A stretch of DNA of 64,000 nucleotides from Yponomeuta sedellus (GCA_934045075.1 OW203724.1:20365721-20429720); one strand, 5' to 3'; counted from the stretch's first letter, positions 43,770 to 53,165 are shown. A program made the numbers and translations. The notes: a model not told the origin generated them from the sequence alone.

Positions 43770-44056
43770 AGAGCGGCGGTAGCCCAATGAGTAGAGCAAT
43801 GGTCTCGGAAGCGAGAGACCCAGGTTCGATTCCCAGAGCGAACATGCATCAATCTCTTTATTTTCTAAGTTATTACATTTTTAAAGTTATGGCAGGAAAA
43901 CAACCAGAGGAAACCGAAGTGTCTGAAGTGGCTTGAAATTACACAAACGCGGTGGGCACGCGTGATAATTCAGCTCACACTCTCTCTCTCTCTCTGAGAG
44001 AAGGCTTATGTAGTGAGACGCCCTGTAGTGAGACGTTATAGGCTACATAAAAAAAT
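43770..44056 (+). mobile_element. SINE-D, fullest copy
   Basis: tRNA-like head GGCGGTAGCCCAATGAGTAG, TCGGAAGCGAGAGACC, CAGGTTCGATTCCCAG (B box), then GGCAGGAAAACAACCAGAGG, CGGTGGGCACGCGTGATAAT, a CTCTCTCTCTCTGAGAGAAG stretch, and the end TATAGGCTACATAAAAAAAT. It defines the family used for the other calls. Confidence 0.8.
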
Positions 44057-45056
44057 ATCGTTTGTAACAAACTACCATTTTATGAGAATTACTCCTTGAC
44101 CCCGCCTTAACAGAAGTGGGTTTTTAGCACAAACTTTTCTACAAAGAGCGTCTCAAAAATGACTCTAACGTAAAAGCCGCATAATTCAAAGCCGTATTTC
44201 ACTCTACAACCGACACTATTTTCACAATGAAGACGGAAAAATAACAAGAAAAAAGGAACTTTCTCCCCACTCTAGATACGCCGCGAAGCGTGCGAATTAC
44301 CCTCACACGAAAAAATATACGTGGCAAAGTAAATAATATTATTCAGCGAACATCTAGAGTGGCGTCACTACGCGAGGGATCAAAGAAATCGTCCAGAATC
44401 GAACAGATGAATGCTCGTATCGGGGCGAAAAGATACCTAAGTAAGCGACATCAAAGGTGTTCCATTAGGTCTCTCCTTTTGCCGATTTTCACACGTGACT
44501 GGAATGAAGACGAACATAAATTATGCTTATTTGTTATGGCTGAACGAATTATGTACTCGTGAACTCAACGCCGAAAAGCCCTTTACAAACTGGATCCTTA
44601 AGAAAAAACTAGCTGTTGCCCGCGGTGGAAATTTTGAAGTGTATTTTTTTCTGTACAGAAATTTGCCCATTTGCTATTCCAGACTACAAAAGTGGAGTAA
44701 ACAATAACTGTAGAATTTTGGTCCCGCCTGCTTAGTAGATAATTCTCAGCGGGTTGTTGGTATTTTTTTTATATTATACTCGTATTTATGTTGAATCCAT
44801 ATAGCCTATAACACTCGTGCTAATACGATGAGTCGATTGATTCAAAATCTGACCATTGGTAAAGAAGCTATGAGGGAACAAAGAATCGGACATACTTACA
44901 TACAAACATACGAGCCAAACATTACCCTCATCTTGGGCTCCGCCACTGTCGGGTCAAAATAATGTTATGATGTGTGAGCTAATTGGAAGTGAAACGTAAC
45001 ACCCATAATAAGGAAATGCGGAATCAAATCTTAAGGCAACTAATGTACGTAATAAA
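44057..45056. other. No gene seen
   Basis: AT-rich, with a repeat L start (ACTAGCTGTTGCCCGCGGTG) at 44608. The 90-codon frame at 44290-44562 is not supported. Confidence 0.35.
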
Positions 45057-45065
45057 ATCTCATGT

Positions 45066-45229
45066 TTTAAAAAGCTATTTAGAGGCTAAAAATGCCACCC
45101 ATGCCGGGACGCGAACCCGCGACCTCTGGCTAACCGTGTCAGCCAGCCGGCATACGTGGAGTTTTTAGACTCTAAAGAGGTTTTTAAAATTGTCCTTAGC
45201 ACGGGTTAGTGCATTAAAAAGGATATAAT
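45066..45229. mobile_element. SINE-A fold-back with 9-bp duplication
   Basis: Left arm: AGCTATTTAGAGGCTAAAAA, CACCCATGCCGGGACGCGAA, GTCAGCCAG. Right arm: GCCGGCATACGTGGAG, TTTAGACTCTAAAGAGG, ACGGGTTAGTGCATTAAAAA. ATCTCATGT occurs at 45057-45065 and 45230-45238. Confidence 0.75.
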
Positions 45230-45299
45230 ATCTCATGTGTTCATGTATGCGAATTTCATGCCATATTTCTTTTGTATGGTGTGATAAAGAGTTCAAATC

Positions 45300-45385
45300 T
45301 AATCTGTCAGGATTGTGGCGAGTAGCAGATCAAAGAATCAGCCTACCCCACCGAGACACAGGCATGAGTTCATGTTATGTCATGT
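45300..45385 (+). mobile_element. LINE-G tail scrap
   Basis: AATCTGTCAGGATTGTGGCG, AGAATCAGCCTACCCCACCG and AGACACAGGCATGAGTTCAT. Confidence 0.6.
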
Positions 45386-45424
45386 AACGTGAGTCTTAAG
45401 GCGCAACAAGCCAAACTTGGGGTG

Positions 45425-45500
45425 TCGACATTTGTTCCGGTACATTGTCTTTATCCGGTCAAAATGGCGGCCATCCATCAAAAGAGGTCTGCCCTCACGT
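45425..45500 (+). repeat. Short dispersed repeat pair, copy 1
   Basis: TTCCGGTACATTGTCTTTAT then CCGGTCAAAATGGCGGCC and ATCCATCA closely matches TTCCGGTACATTGTCTCATC... at 50398-50440. The region to the right (to 45610) is fairly GC-rich and has two overlapping frames of 87-97 codons that I do not recognise. Confidence 0.55.
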
Positions 45501-45641
45501 GCGCCCATTGCGATAGATTTCGTCCCGACCTCGAAAAGTCATTCTCAATGTTTGCGAGGAGAAATATCTGGGTCCATTGTCGGCAAAATGTGCGAGAGCG
45601 GGCAAATACTTTTGCAGCTTATTTTGTTTTATTTTATTCAA

Positions 45642-46365
45642 AAAACCAACAGCGTTACAGAGTTACATAACTTAAAGTAATGTATGATAAGTAAGGCCAA
45701 TAACAGGTTTATCTGTTAAACTGATGGTATATTTAACACAAGCTTAGATTAAAGTAATTAGTTACTTTAATCTAAACTTATGTTAAATATACCATCAGCG
45801 TTATAGAGTTACATAACTTAAAGTAATGTATGATAAGTAAGGCCAATAACAGGTTTATCTGTTAAATTGATGGTATATTTAAAATAAGCTTAGATTAAAG
45901 TAACCAATTACTAATTACTTATTAATTCATTAAAATAAGCTTAGATTAAAGTAACTAATTACTTTAATCTAAGCTTATGTTAAATATACCATCAGTTTAA
46001 CAGATAAACCTGTTATGGCCTTACTTATCATACATTACTTTAAGTTATGTAACTCTATAACGCTGATGGTATATTTAACATAAGCTTAGATTAAAGTAAT
46101 TAGTTACTTTAATCTAAGTTTATGTTGAATATACCATCAGTTTAACAGATAAACCTGTTACTGGCCTTACTTATCATACATTACTTTAAGTTATGTAACT
46201 CTGTAACGCTGATGATATATTTAACATAAGCTTAGATTAAAGTAACTAATTACTTTAATCTAAGCTTATGTTAAATACACCATCAGTTTAACAGATAAAC
46301 CTGTTATTGGCCTTACTTATCATACATTACTTTAAGTTATGTAACTCTGTAACGCTGTTGGTTTT
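45642..46365. repeat. Complex palindromic array bounded by terminal inverted repeats
   Basis: The ends are inverted: AAAACCAACAGCGTTACAGA on the left, TCTGTAACGCTGTTGGTTTT on the right. Between them a palindromic core (ATTAAAGTAACTAATTACTT centre, about 76 bp between GATGGTATATT and AATATACCATC) occurs four times (about 45723-45796, 45868-45994, 46061-46141, 46211-46287), separated by a roughly 70-bp spacer containing AGATAAACCTGTTA. Two spacers left of the second core face one way and three to the right face the other. The second core has an extra partial duplication. No coding sequence. Confidence 0.9.
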
Positions 46366-46526
46366 ATCAACTACACATTTATTGTTATAATTATCGATAT
46401 ATGATTGTGTCTTTTGAGTCACATAATATAAATAAAAAAAACGTATGCATTAAGAAGTTACACAATAAACGGACTAATATAATATGTTTAATAAAGTAAG
46501 TTAGTAATAACTTTACGTTGACTATA

Positions 46527-46862
46527 TAGTAATGTTTTTGTATGGCTGTTTTCTTGGGTAAATAAATATTATTCATTTCTAATATTTGGTTTCTAACTCA
46601 TATTTTGTTCTAGTTTCAATGATAAAGACAATTTTATTTGTCTTTAACAACCTCAACTTCGTTTATCTTGGCCACCATTATGAGATTGATAATGCAACAA
46701 TCCACAGCAATGTTTTTGCATTACTGTTTTCTTGGAAAAATAATATAATTCATTTCTAATACTCAGTTTCTAACACATATTTTTGTTCGAGCTTCTATGA
46801 TAAAAAGATTTTTTTGTCCTTAACTGCCCCAACTTTATCGTGGTCACCATAATCAGATCAAT
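46527..46862 (+). repeat. Diverged tandem pair, about 175-bp unit
   Basis: AGTAATGTTTTTGTATGGCT, TGTTTTCTTGGGTAAATAAA, ATTCATTTCTAATATTTGG, CTTTAACAACCTCAACTTCG and TTGGCCACCATTATGAGA are repeated as GCAATGTTTTTGCATTACTG, TGTTTTCTTGGAAAAATAAT, ATTCATTTCTAATACTCAG, CTTAACTGCCCCAACTTTAT and GTGGTCACCATAATCAGA. No partner elsewhere. Confidence 0.7.
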
Positions 46863-46974
46863 AATTGATAGTGCGAAGTAACATAACATAAAATGTTCCA
46901 AAACATAGCAAAAGCATGGGGTTAATTACTAAGGATTCTCTAATCCCTCCTCAATCCCTAAGCGAAATTCGCGA

Positions 46975-47102
46975 TTTCAAGTGCTGTGGTAAACACCTCC
47001 TCGTGACTTTTTCCTTAAAAACATAGTAATAGTACTCTCTCTGTCTCTCTCTCTGAGAGAAGTCCTGAGCCCAGCATTGGAATATTTATAGGCTACATAA
47101 AA
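46975..47102 (+). mobile_element. SINE-D tail, rearranged
   Basis: TCTCTGTCTCTCTCTCTGAG, AGAAGTCCTGAGCCCAGCAT and ATAGGCTACATAAAAAAAGC. A D-body scrap (AACGGTGAAGGAAAACATCG) also lies at 47369-47398. The 62-codon minus frame is a by-product. Confidence 0.6.
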
Positions 47103-47751
47103 AAAGCAATAAGTCTTTATTGTCCCTCGATATAAAACCTCTGTTTTCTTTACGTGTTTTACCAAAAACGTTTAAATTTTCTTTTATTACAAAAATACGA
47201 CAAGTGAATACATCACTGCGATCAAGATTAGACCTTGGCATGTCATGGTCAACGTTAATCAGCTAAGCGTGATTGCATGTCACCCCTTAAGCATTATCAT
47301 TAAACTAGGTTGAAAATAATTTGTATCAAATTCAAAAACTATTGTCCCAATACAATTATATCACACGCTAACGGTGAAGGAAAACATCGTGAGGAAACCC
47401 GCGGCTTGGTTGGCTCCGCACGTATTGACTAGTCTTTCCTGTGGGCTAGGCCGACTAAGCTGTCAGGATGGTATAGGTGCTGGGCAAGCCTACACCATGT
47501 ATAAAACCATGTCCCAGGCACTACAGCGTCGAAGTGGTCCGTTCACCCATCTAGTGTGAGTGAAGATACCACAGGACGCTGTATAAATCATCTCATTAAG
47601 TAGATGTAAAAAGGCCTATATATATATATATATTGTTCCGATGTGCTCTGCACCGAAGTAAATAAACAAATAATGAAATAAGTGAAACACTGTAGAGTTT
47701 TGAATAATTAAATTCTTGAGTCATACTTAGTTCATACAAAATATCTAATGG
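47103..47751. other. No gene seen; TA repeat
   Basis: AT-rich apart from 47395-47560, with TA microsatellite at about 47616-47632. The 61-codon frame at 47374-47559 starts inside the SINE-D scrap. Confidence 0.35.
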
Positions 47752-47872
47752 CCAGTTTCTGGATAGAGAGTTTACTTAGCGAATAGAAAATATCGCTAAG
47801 TTAATACTTAACTGTAGTGCGGTCTCTTCGAATTTCTCAGCAAAGAACGTGACAGAACGTTTCTAAAGTATT
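47752..47872. repeat. Repeat J, copy
   Basis: GGCCAGTTTCTGGATAGAGA, GTTTACTTAGCGAATAG, ACTGTAGTGCGGTCTCTTCG and GAACGTGACAGAACGTTTCT match 49178-49345. It directly abuts MITE-H on its right. Confidence 0.6.
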
Positions 47873-49177
47873 TACAGTCTGTTAGCTGTTAGCAGATCCT
47901 ATCCGATAGTAGCCGAGGTATATTGCCTGGGCTACTATCGGATAGAATCGGATATATTCGTCCGACATTGTCAGTGCAGTGTGTCGCAACCCTAATAGTG
48001 CTTTGTGATGGCTGAGTGAAGTTAGTCTGAAACCTCATCAGCCGAAGATGCGAACGGGTGCTAGCCATCAGTCTTCTCGTGACCACGATGACTGTAACGT
48101 CGTCGAAACGTCGAGGTAAAATAGCAATAAATGACTACGCGATTAAGCCCCGAAAATATTCTTACTATATAAGGTGCTAACAAATTAGGTACCAATAATT
48201 TTAGGGCTGATAGTACTCGTCTTTATGAGTGGATTTATATTAGATATATTCAAAAGTGTCTGTTACTTTTTGGCGATAATTAAGGAAACAACTTTAGTGC
48301 GTCACAACACCCTGTTAATGGGATAGTTAATAATATGAGTTTAAATCCTCTTTGATAATTTTCTAAAACTTCTTTGAGTGTCGTGATATGAGTCAATGGC
48401 CACTTCACTTAGATAAACATATGTCAGTGTCATGCTATTTATTATTGTGTCTGATTATTTAGTAATAATAAATCCTTAAATAAATACCGAATAATGCCTT
48501 ACCGCTACACAAAGAACAATTACTTAAACATGGTAATTTGCTATCGCGAAGCAAACTACAGTGCGACAAAATGTGCCCTCCGACAATTATTGACGCTCCG
48601 TGCATAGCACGTTACGGTGATGGTCGGTGACGGAACGGTCTAGTGGGTATGGTCTCATATTTTTCCACAGAAATAATATTTTTTTGCATGATACGTTCAT
48701 AGTACGGTCATACGGTACAAGTGGGCAGAGACTTTAATGATTATTAACAGTTTTCCCGCCAATCTTTGACGTGACAAACGGCGACGTTTGTGACAGCGAA
48801 CTTGACTGAAAATCACAGATAAAGTAACTGAAAATGTGAAGTATCTTGTCAGTTAAATACACAGGATGGTTATTTTTGAGCAAAATTTTATTGTATTTAA
48901 TTTGTTCAGGAAATCAAATCAAAAAAATCATATGAAAAGTTTTTCTAATTTATATTTCAATTTGATTGTTTTGATGTTATGTAACACCTCTTAAAATATT
49001 GGTACCTAATTTGTTAGCACCTTATATATTCGTGTAATAGAAATATCGCAACTAATATGACAATTAATTTATATAACTTTTCAAAAGAGCTGGAAGTATT
49101 ACACTCGTGTGCTTTCGGCGAAAACCGAAGAATACTCTAGAGCCCGAGGTATATTCTAAAAGCTGGCAGACTGTACT
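47873..49177. mobile_element. MITE-H remnant enlarged by nested insertion
   Basis: Left end ACAGTCTGTTAGCTGTTAGC with CGGATAGAATCGGATATATT at 47940-47960; right half from TATATTCGTGTAATAGAAAT (49025) to GCTGGCAGACTGTA (49177). A segment with its own inverted ends (48166-49029) and about 200 bp of other DNA (47965-48165) lie between. Left-hand ACTATCGGATAG is also inverted nearby, a local rearrangement. Confidence 0.65.
48166..49029. mobile_element. Terminal inverted repeat element, about 864 bp
   Basis: TATATAAGGTGCTAACAAAT then TAGGTACCAATA-TTTTAG at 48166-48204 is inverted at 48991-49029, near identical apart from one inserted base. The inside has no supported frame, so it is non-autonomous. 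It sits next to the MITE-H TATATTCG sequence. A TA or TATA target duplication is possible but cannot be told from the ends. Confidence 0.75.
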
Positions 49178-49345
49178 TAGTGAAATTCTCAATTCAGAAA
49201 TCAGCCCCTAAGCTCCTGAGGGCCAGTTTGTGAATTGAGAATTTCGCTAAGTAAATCCTTCACTGTAGTGAAGACTCTTTGACCCTCTCAGTAAAAAGCG
49301 TAACAGAACGTTACATAAGTATTTACTCAGTAAAATACTCAATTG
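49178..49345. repeat. Repeat J with inverted arms
   Basis: CTTAGTGAAATTCTCAATTC at 49181-49200 is inverted as GAATTGAGAATTTCGCTAAG at about 49233-49252. It continues with CACTGTAGTGAAGACTCTTT, GCGTAACAGAACGTTACATA and a second half-arm ACTCAGTAAAATACTCAATT. Confidence 0.6.
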
Positions 49346-49392
49346 AGAAAAAAAAATATTTTACTCAACATTGGAGTTTTTTTTGTCCATTT

Positions 49393-49515
49393 TTTCTCTA
49401 AAATTATCTTTATTTTGAAATGGACACCTAGTTTGAATTGTAACGTTCACTAAGCCGCAGTTTCCGCACCTTTGAATGAAACCTTTTAATTTAATTTTAT
49501 TTCATCGTTCGTTTC
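49393..49515 (+). repeat. Repeat K, copy 2
   Basis: ATTATCTTTATTTTGAAATG, ACGTTCACTAAGCCGCAGTT and AAACCTTTTAATTTAATTTT match 20261-20372. Confidence 0.6.
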
Positions 49516-50264
49516 TATAGAACTATAACTAAGTATGTATCAACTTGTAATCTACATCTATTTAATTATTTATAAAACAGTCAACGTAAAAAATACAAGA
49601 AGAGTATAGTTTGGCTAACCCTTAGTTAAACGGCTGGATGAGGATGGCCGAGGACAAAGTGCGAGCCTTAGTTGCTACGTCCAGCAGCAGACAAGTACGG
49701 GCTCATTGATTAATTGCATCATCTCGATATAGAACTAAGCTACAACAAACTGTACCGTTCAAAGTTCACTCTCATTAAGTGAATATTAATAGTATCTTGG
49801 TAGAAATCGTGCGAGTCTTGCCCACCAATCCGGAGGTGGCTAGAGACAAAAAGATTAGTCCCTATATTATACGCACTAAATCCAGAATGATTCCAATCGT
49901 CTGTCAAATTTATATAGAATTTGACAGTTAGGCAATTCGAGTCACTACGGATTCGAACTAGTATAGAATTTAGTATTTTCTAAGGTTAACACTAGCACTA
50001 GACATAATAAAAGCTGTTCTTACACCGATTTTACTCGTTTATTTTACATTTTTTACAATTTCCAACGTTTCCGAGTAAAATCTATGTAAAAAGCTGTTTT
50101 TATTAGTATATAATTTGACAGTCAAATTTTATTCTTTTTTCTTTCTGTTGTTTCTTTGGATTCTTTGATTGACTAACACGTTTGACTGTCAAATTTGTTT
50201 AGAATTTGATAGTTGAGACGATTGGAATCGCTTCGGATTTGAGGCGCATATTTAGGCCCGTGGC
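49516..50264. repeat. Direct repeat pair around TGTCAAATTT
   Basis: TGTCAAATTTATATAGAATT... GACAGT at about 49905-49965 recurs as TGTCAAATTTGTTTAGAATT... GATAGT at about 50187-50245. Each ends in a CGGATT-CGA/TGA motif, with CGATTGGAATCG inverted to GATTCCAATCGTC near 49889. It could be a small element with subterminal repeats; no gene is present. 49516-49870 shows nothing. Confidence 0.5.
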
Positions 50265-50325
50265 ACCAAGTTAGAGGAGGCCTTTGCCCAGCATTGGAAC
50301 ACAAAAGAGGCTACGCTACGATAGA
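50265..50325 (+). mobile_element. Short LINE 3' tail
   Basis: CACCAAGTTAGAGGAGGCCT then TTGCCCAGCATTGGAACAC and AGAGGCTACG. Confidence 0.5.
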
Positions 50326-50384
50326 ACAAAAACTTCGATCTCAGATAACTGTTAAGGGAAAGCTACATTTGCAAATGCCCGGAC

Positions 50385-50470
50385 TCGTCCGGCCTCTTCC
50401 GGTACATTGTCTCATCCGGTCCAGTTGACCGGCCATCCATCATGGGCGCTGCCCCTTTACGTCGCGAGCC
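50385..50470 (+). repeat. Short dispersed repeat pair, copy 2
   Basis: TTCCGGTACATTGTCTCATC, CCGGTCCAGTTGACCGGCC and ATCCATCATGGGCGCTGCCC. Partner at 45425. GC-rich for the region. Confidence 0.5.
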
Positions 50471-50667
50471 CTTTCACTAGATTGCTTAGGGGGGGCCGGA
50501 ACGCGTACGAAACGTTACTTCATTTATCACAGAAAGAATAAAGACTCAATAATTTTGTTTGACGAATTGCTTTAGTGAAGTGAGCTTAATTAATCAGTCG
50601 GCGCGTGATTTACTCAGTTGGAATATTTTTTTATAATTAAAGGAGTTAAGGCCTGTTAATAAAAACG

Positions 50668-50965
50668 TATGTATGTAGCCTATAATCGTTCCATAGCAGG
50701 GCACAGGTCTTTTCTCGGAGAGAGAGTATGGGCTCAATTACGTCGCGTGCCCACCGCGGATTCTTCTTCTTCTTCAGGCTTTATATTATGTAGTCCACTG
50801 CTGGACATAGCCCGCGGATTGGCAAACATAAAACAAGGAACCCAAGTTTGCGACAAGGTCAAGTGATTGTGTTAAAAAAAATGGCTGAGGTATCTGAACA
50901 CTGCAGGCACACAGATTTCCTCGCGATGATTTTCTTTACCGTTCGCAAGTGGTAAGTTATAAGAA
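50668..50965 (-). mobile_element. SINE-D with a 49-bp LINE-E end inside
   Basis: Minus-strand SINE-D: ATGTAGCCTATAATCGTTCC (tail), GAGAGAGTATGGGCTCAATT, GCGTGCCCACCGCGGATT, then after the insertion CCGCGGATTGGCAAAC and a body near 50885-50955 (GCTGAGGTATCTGAACACTG, CGCGATGATTTTCTTTACCG). The frame at 50669-50866 is a by-product. Confidence 0.75.
50763..50811 (-). mobile_element. LINE-E terminus, 49 bp, with 9-bp duplication
   Basis: TCTTCTTCTTCTTCAGGCTT to ACTGCTGGACATAGC is only the last bases and (GAA)n tail of LINE-E. CCGCGGATT lies on both sides (50754-50762 and 50812-50820). It is an extreme 5' truncation. Confidence 0.85.
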
Positions 50966-51064
50966 ATACGTAGGTATATCGTAATATAACTTCCTAAATA
51001 TTGTGTTTATTTCAAAACTGCAGATAAATTGATCAGAATAAACAGGTAAAGAGAAAAGTTTTAT

Positions 51065-51162
51065 ACAGAGCAGAAATTAGTATTACACTCGTGTGCTTTC
51101 GGAGAAAACCGAAGCCTATTCTAGAGCCCGAGGTATATTCTAACAGCTAACAGGCTATACGA
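51065..51162. mobile_element. MITE-H right half
   Basis: ACAGAGCAGAAATTAGTATT, ACACTCGTGTGCTTTCGGAG, CTAGAGCCCGAGGTATATTC and AGCTAACAGGCTATA. The left end is missing. Confidence 0.7.
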
Positions 51163-51223
51163 CGGTTTTACCCCTAGTGTGGAGACTACTGCAATGCTTA
51201 TATGTGTTTTTCTATTCTAATTT

Positions 51224-51690
51224 CTTCTTCTTCTTCAGGATATATTAGTCCACTGCTGGACATAGCTGTACGGAAAACGTAGCCAGTTGTATGGGGTTCT
51301 CGTTCAAAGTTTTCACTTTATTGCAGGTTTAATGGACGTAAATGCAAATTAAGGGTAACAATGGGTGCAGCTTGGTGTGTCGATCGGGAAGAAGAGAGCG
51401 CGCAAAACCAAAGACACGTTTTTGTTTCTTAAAACTAATAGATGCGTTCAGAACAAATATTTCACAATAGCTGCGATCAAAATAAACAATTCACAATAAT
51501 AGCCCTCCCCTAATGAGCGCCATAATCCTCACGTTGGGCATGCGGGTTGGGGATTGCAGTTTGGTGGAATTGTACTGCAGGGGGCGCTGCTGCCCACCCC
51601 CCGATTTATGTCCCTTAGTCGCCTTTTACGACATCCGCAGGAAGAATTTGGGTTGGTGCTATTCTCTAGGCCGACACCACACAGCATCTA
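51224..51690 (-). mobile_element. LINE-E 3' region split by an insertion
   Basis: Left: TTCTTCTTCTTCTTCAGGAT... CTGCTGGACATAG (to 51267). Right: CCCTCCCCTAATGAGCGCCA (51503), ATGCGGGTTGGGGATTGCAG, AGGGGGCGCTGCTG, GTCGCCTTTTACGACATCCG. The two parts join perfectly when 51268-51502 is removed. A likely duplication is ATAGC. Confidence 0.7.
51268..51502. mobile_element. Unknown insertion of about 235 bp in LINE-E
   Basis: CTGTACGGAAAACGTAGCCA to AATAAACAATTCACAATAAT. No other copy in the window, no clear inverted ends, no coding. Bounded by a possible ATAGC duplication. Confidence 0.5.
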
Positions 51691-51868
51691 TTCTAATTGA
51701 TTAAACAATTTCAATTTACCAACTTGAAATAAAGTCCAAAATTAGTTAAAAATGCTTTCTGCGCATGCTTGATTAAGGGTTAAATAATATACGTGTGTCT
51801 CTGTAGCGCATTGACCTGCTTAAGAGTCAATGAAATGAGGTGGACAATCACATTTTCATTTCATAACC

Positions 51869-51918
51869 GTTTGACGGTTAGTTGTTAGGCCGACCGACCT
51901 AACAACTAACCATCAAAC
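51869..51918. repeat. Hairpin, 21-nt arms with one mismatch
   Basis: GTTTGACGGTTAGTTGTTAG-G at 51869-51889 faces CCTAACAACTAACCATCAAA-C at 51898-51918, with an 8-nt loop. It stands alone with no target duplication seen. Confidence 0.75.
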
Positions 51919-52395
51919 TAAAAATATCACGGCATTGATAAAATAGAAATAGAAAACTAAACAGGCACACGAACAAAAAAATGGTCAATCTCCACGGCCA
52001 TTCGTGAGCAAATAATAATAAGAGGATCGTGCAAATATCTCTGTTTGCCAACGTCCACTTTTCAAGGAAATTGAAAACGACCTAGGGCGGTCGATACCCG
52101 CCACGGACGGTTGGTATGGCCGGTAATACGTTTACACAGGGTCCTTATGGACTTTTGTTTATTCTTATGCGAAGACCCGGCGAGCGGTTTGATCCAATCA
52201 TTTTTTTCCCCTAGTTTTCATTCCCATCTGAATTTACTACGATTGCGAGGCCCAGGGCAAACTTTTTGTATTTCGCAGTCCGAATAGGAACTGCTGATAA
52301 CGTTACATCGATCAATTTGTCTTATTCGAGACATCTTGTACAATTCGTCCCGATATCTATAATATAAAAATAAATCAGTGAAATTCGACGATAAT
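51919..52395. other. No gene seen
   Basis: 52075-52260 is moderately GC-rich without landmarks (GGGCGGTCGATACCCGCC, AAGACCCGGCGAGCGG), possibly conserved non-coding. Confidence 0.3.
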
Positions 52396-52399
52396 AGTG

Positions 52400-52490
52400 T
52401 ACCTACAATGCGAAAGATGTTGTCAAGATCGTGGCAACTGGCAAACGATGGTCTCTACCTAACTCTCCATGATTCAGGTGAATTTACGTA
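52400..52490 (+). mobile_element. LINE-G tail scrap
   Basis: AATGCGAAAGATGTTGTCAA, GATCGTGGCAACTGGCAAAC and GGTCTCTACCTAACTCTCCA. Confidence 0.5.
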
Positions 52491-52919
52491 AATATGTGAC
52501 AATACGATAAATTGTTGTCCTGTATCTTTGTTAGATAAATACTTAGCAATAAAAACATTTTTACGTTCCTTTTCTGCCCTCTTTCGGAGAGTTAAAAGTG
52601 ATCCGGTTACAACCTGTATAGAAAGAAAAGAAACTACACCAATAATTTATGTCGCGTGGAACTCGGATAGATATCAACCGGGTAACCGGAGCACATTATA
52701 GCTACAGCGGGTCATTCCTCGTTCACTGAGGACTGTGAAGATCGGTCAAGCGATAAGGGGCGACATCTTAAATAGTTTGTACGAACAAACGGTTATAGAG
52801 TGAAAATTTAGCTCGCTTCGAGATTAAACAGTGGCTCTATTAGGTTAAAGGTACAAGATGATGATGATATTGATGATATATAGATAGAAAACACTATATT
52901 GTACATAAAAAAAGAACTT

Positions 52920-52988
52920 TCACAGATATAATAATAATAATAAATATTCATGGACATGTTACACAGATCTTCGTTATTTCTTAACCTA
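52920..52988 (-). mobile_element. SINE-B tail scrap
   Basis: TAATAATAATAAATATTCAT, GGACATGTTACACAGATCTT; then it changes directly into the next LINE tail. Confidence 0.6.
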
Positions 52989-53050
52989 AGAGAACAGACG
53001 GCGGCCTTATCACTAAAAGTGATTTCTTCCAGACCACCTATGATGATATT
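52989..53050 (-). mobile_element. LINE 3' tail with conserved hairpin (copy 4)
   Basis: Minus strand: TGGTCTGGAAGAAATCACTT, TTAGTGATAAGGCCGCCGTC. Stem ATCACT/AGTGAT at 53009-53023. Confidence 0.65.
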
Positions 53051-53054
53051 TTTT

Positions 53055-53165
53055 ATGTAGCTTATGAACGACACGCGGCAGGGCAGAGGCCTCTCTGAGA
53101 GATAGTATGGGCTTAATTCCTACCGCGGATTGGCAATTCCAAGCGCCGAAGTATTTGATCAAAGG
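53055..53165 (-). mobile_element. SINE-D tail and body
   Basis: TATGTAGCTTATGAACGACA, GGCCTCTCTGAGAGATAGTA and CCGCGGATTGGCAATTCCAA. Confidence 0.6.

Noticed and set aside
45642..46365. CRISPR-like array
   Set aside because: The units are palindromic and spacers are the same sequence in two orientations; no unique spacers, and the DNA is from an animal.
49875..50245. Long terminal repeats of a retrovirus-like element
   Set aside because: The direct repeats are only about 60 bp, the interior is short and non-coding, and there is no TG...CA boundary or primer site.
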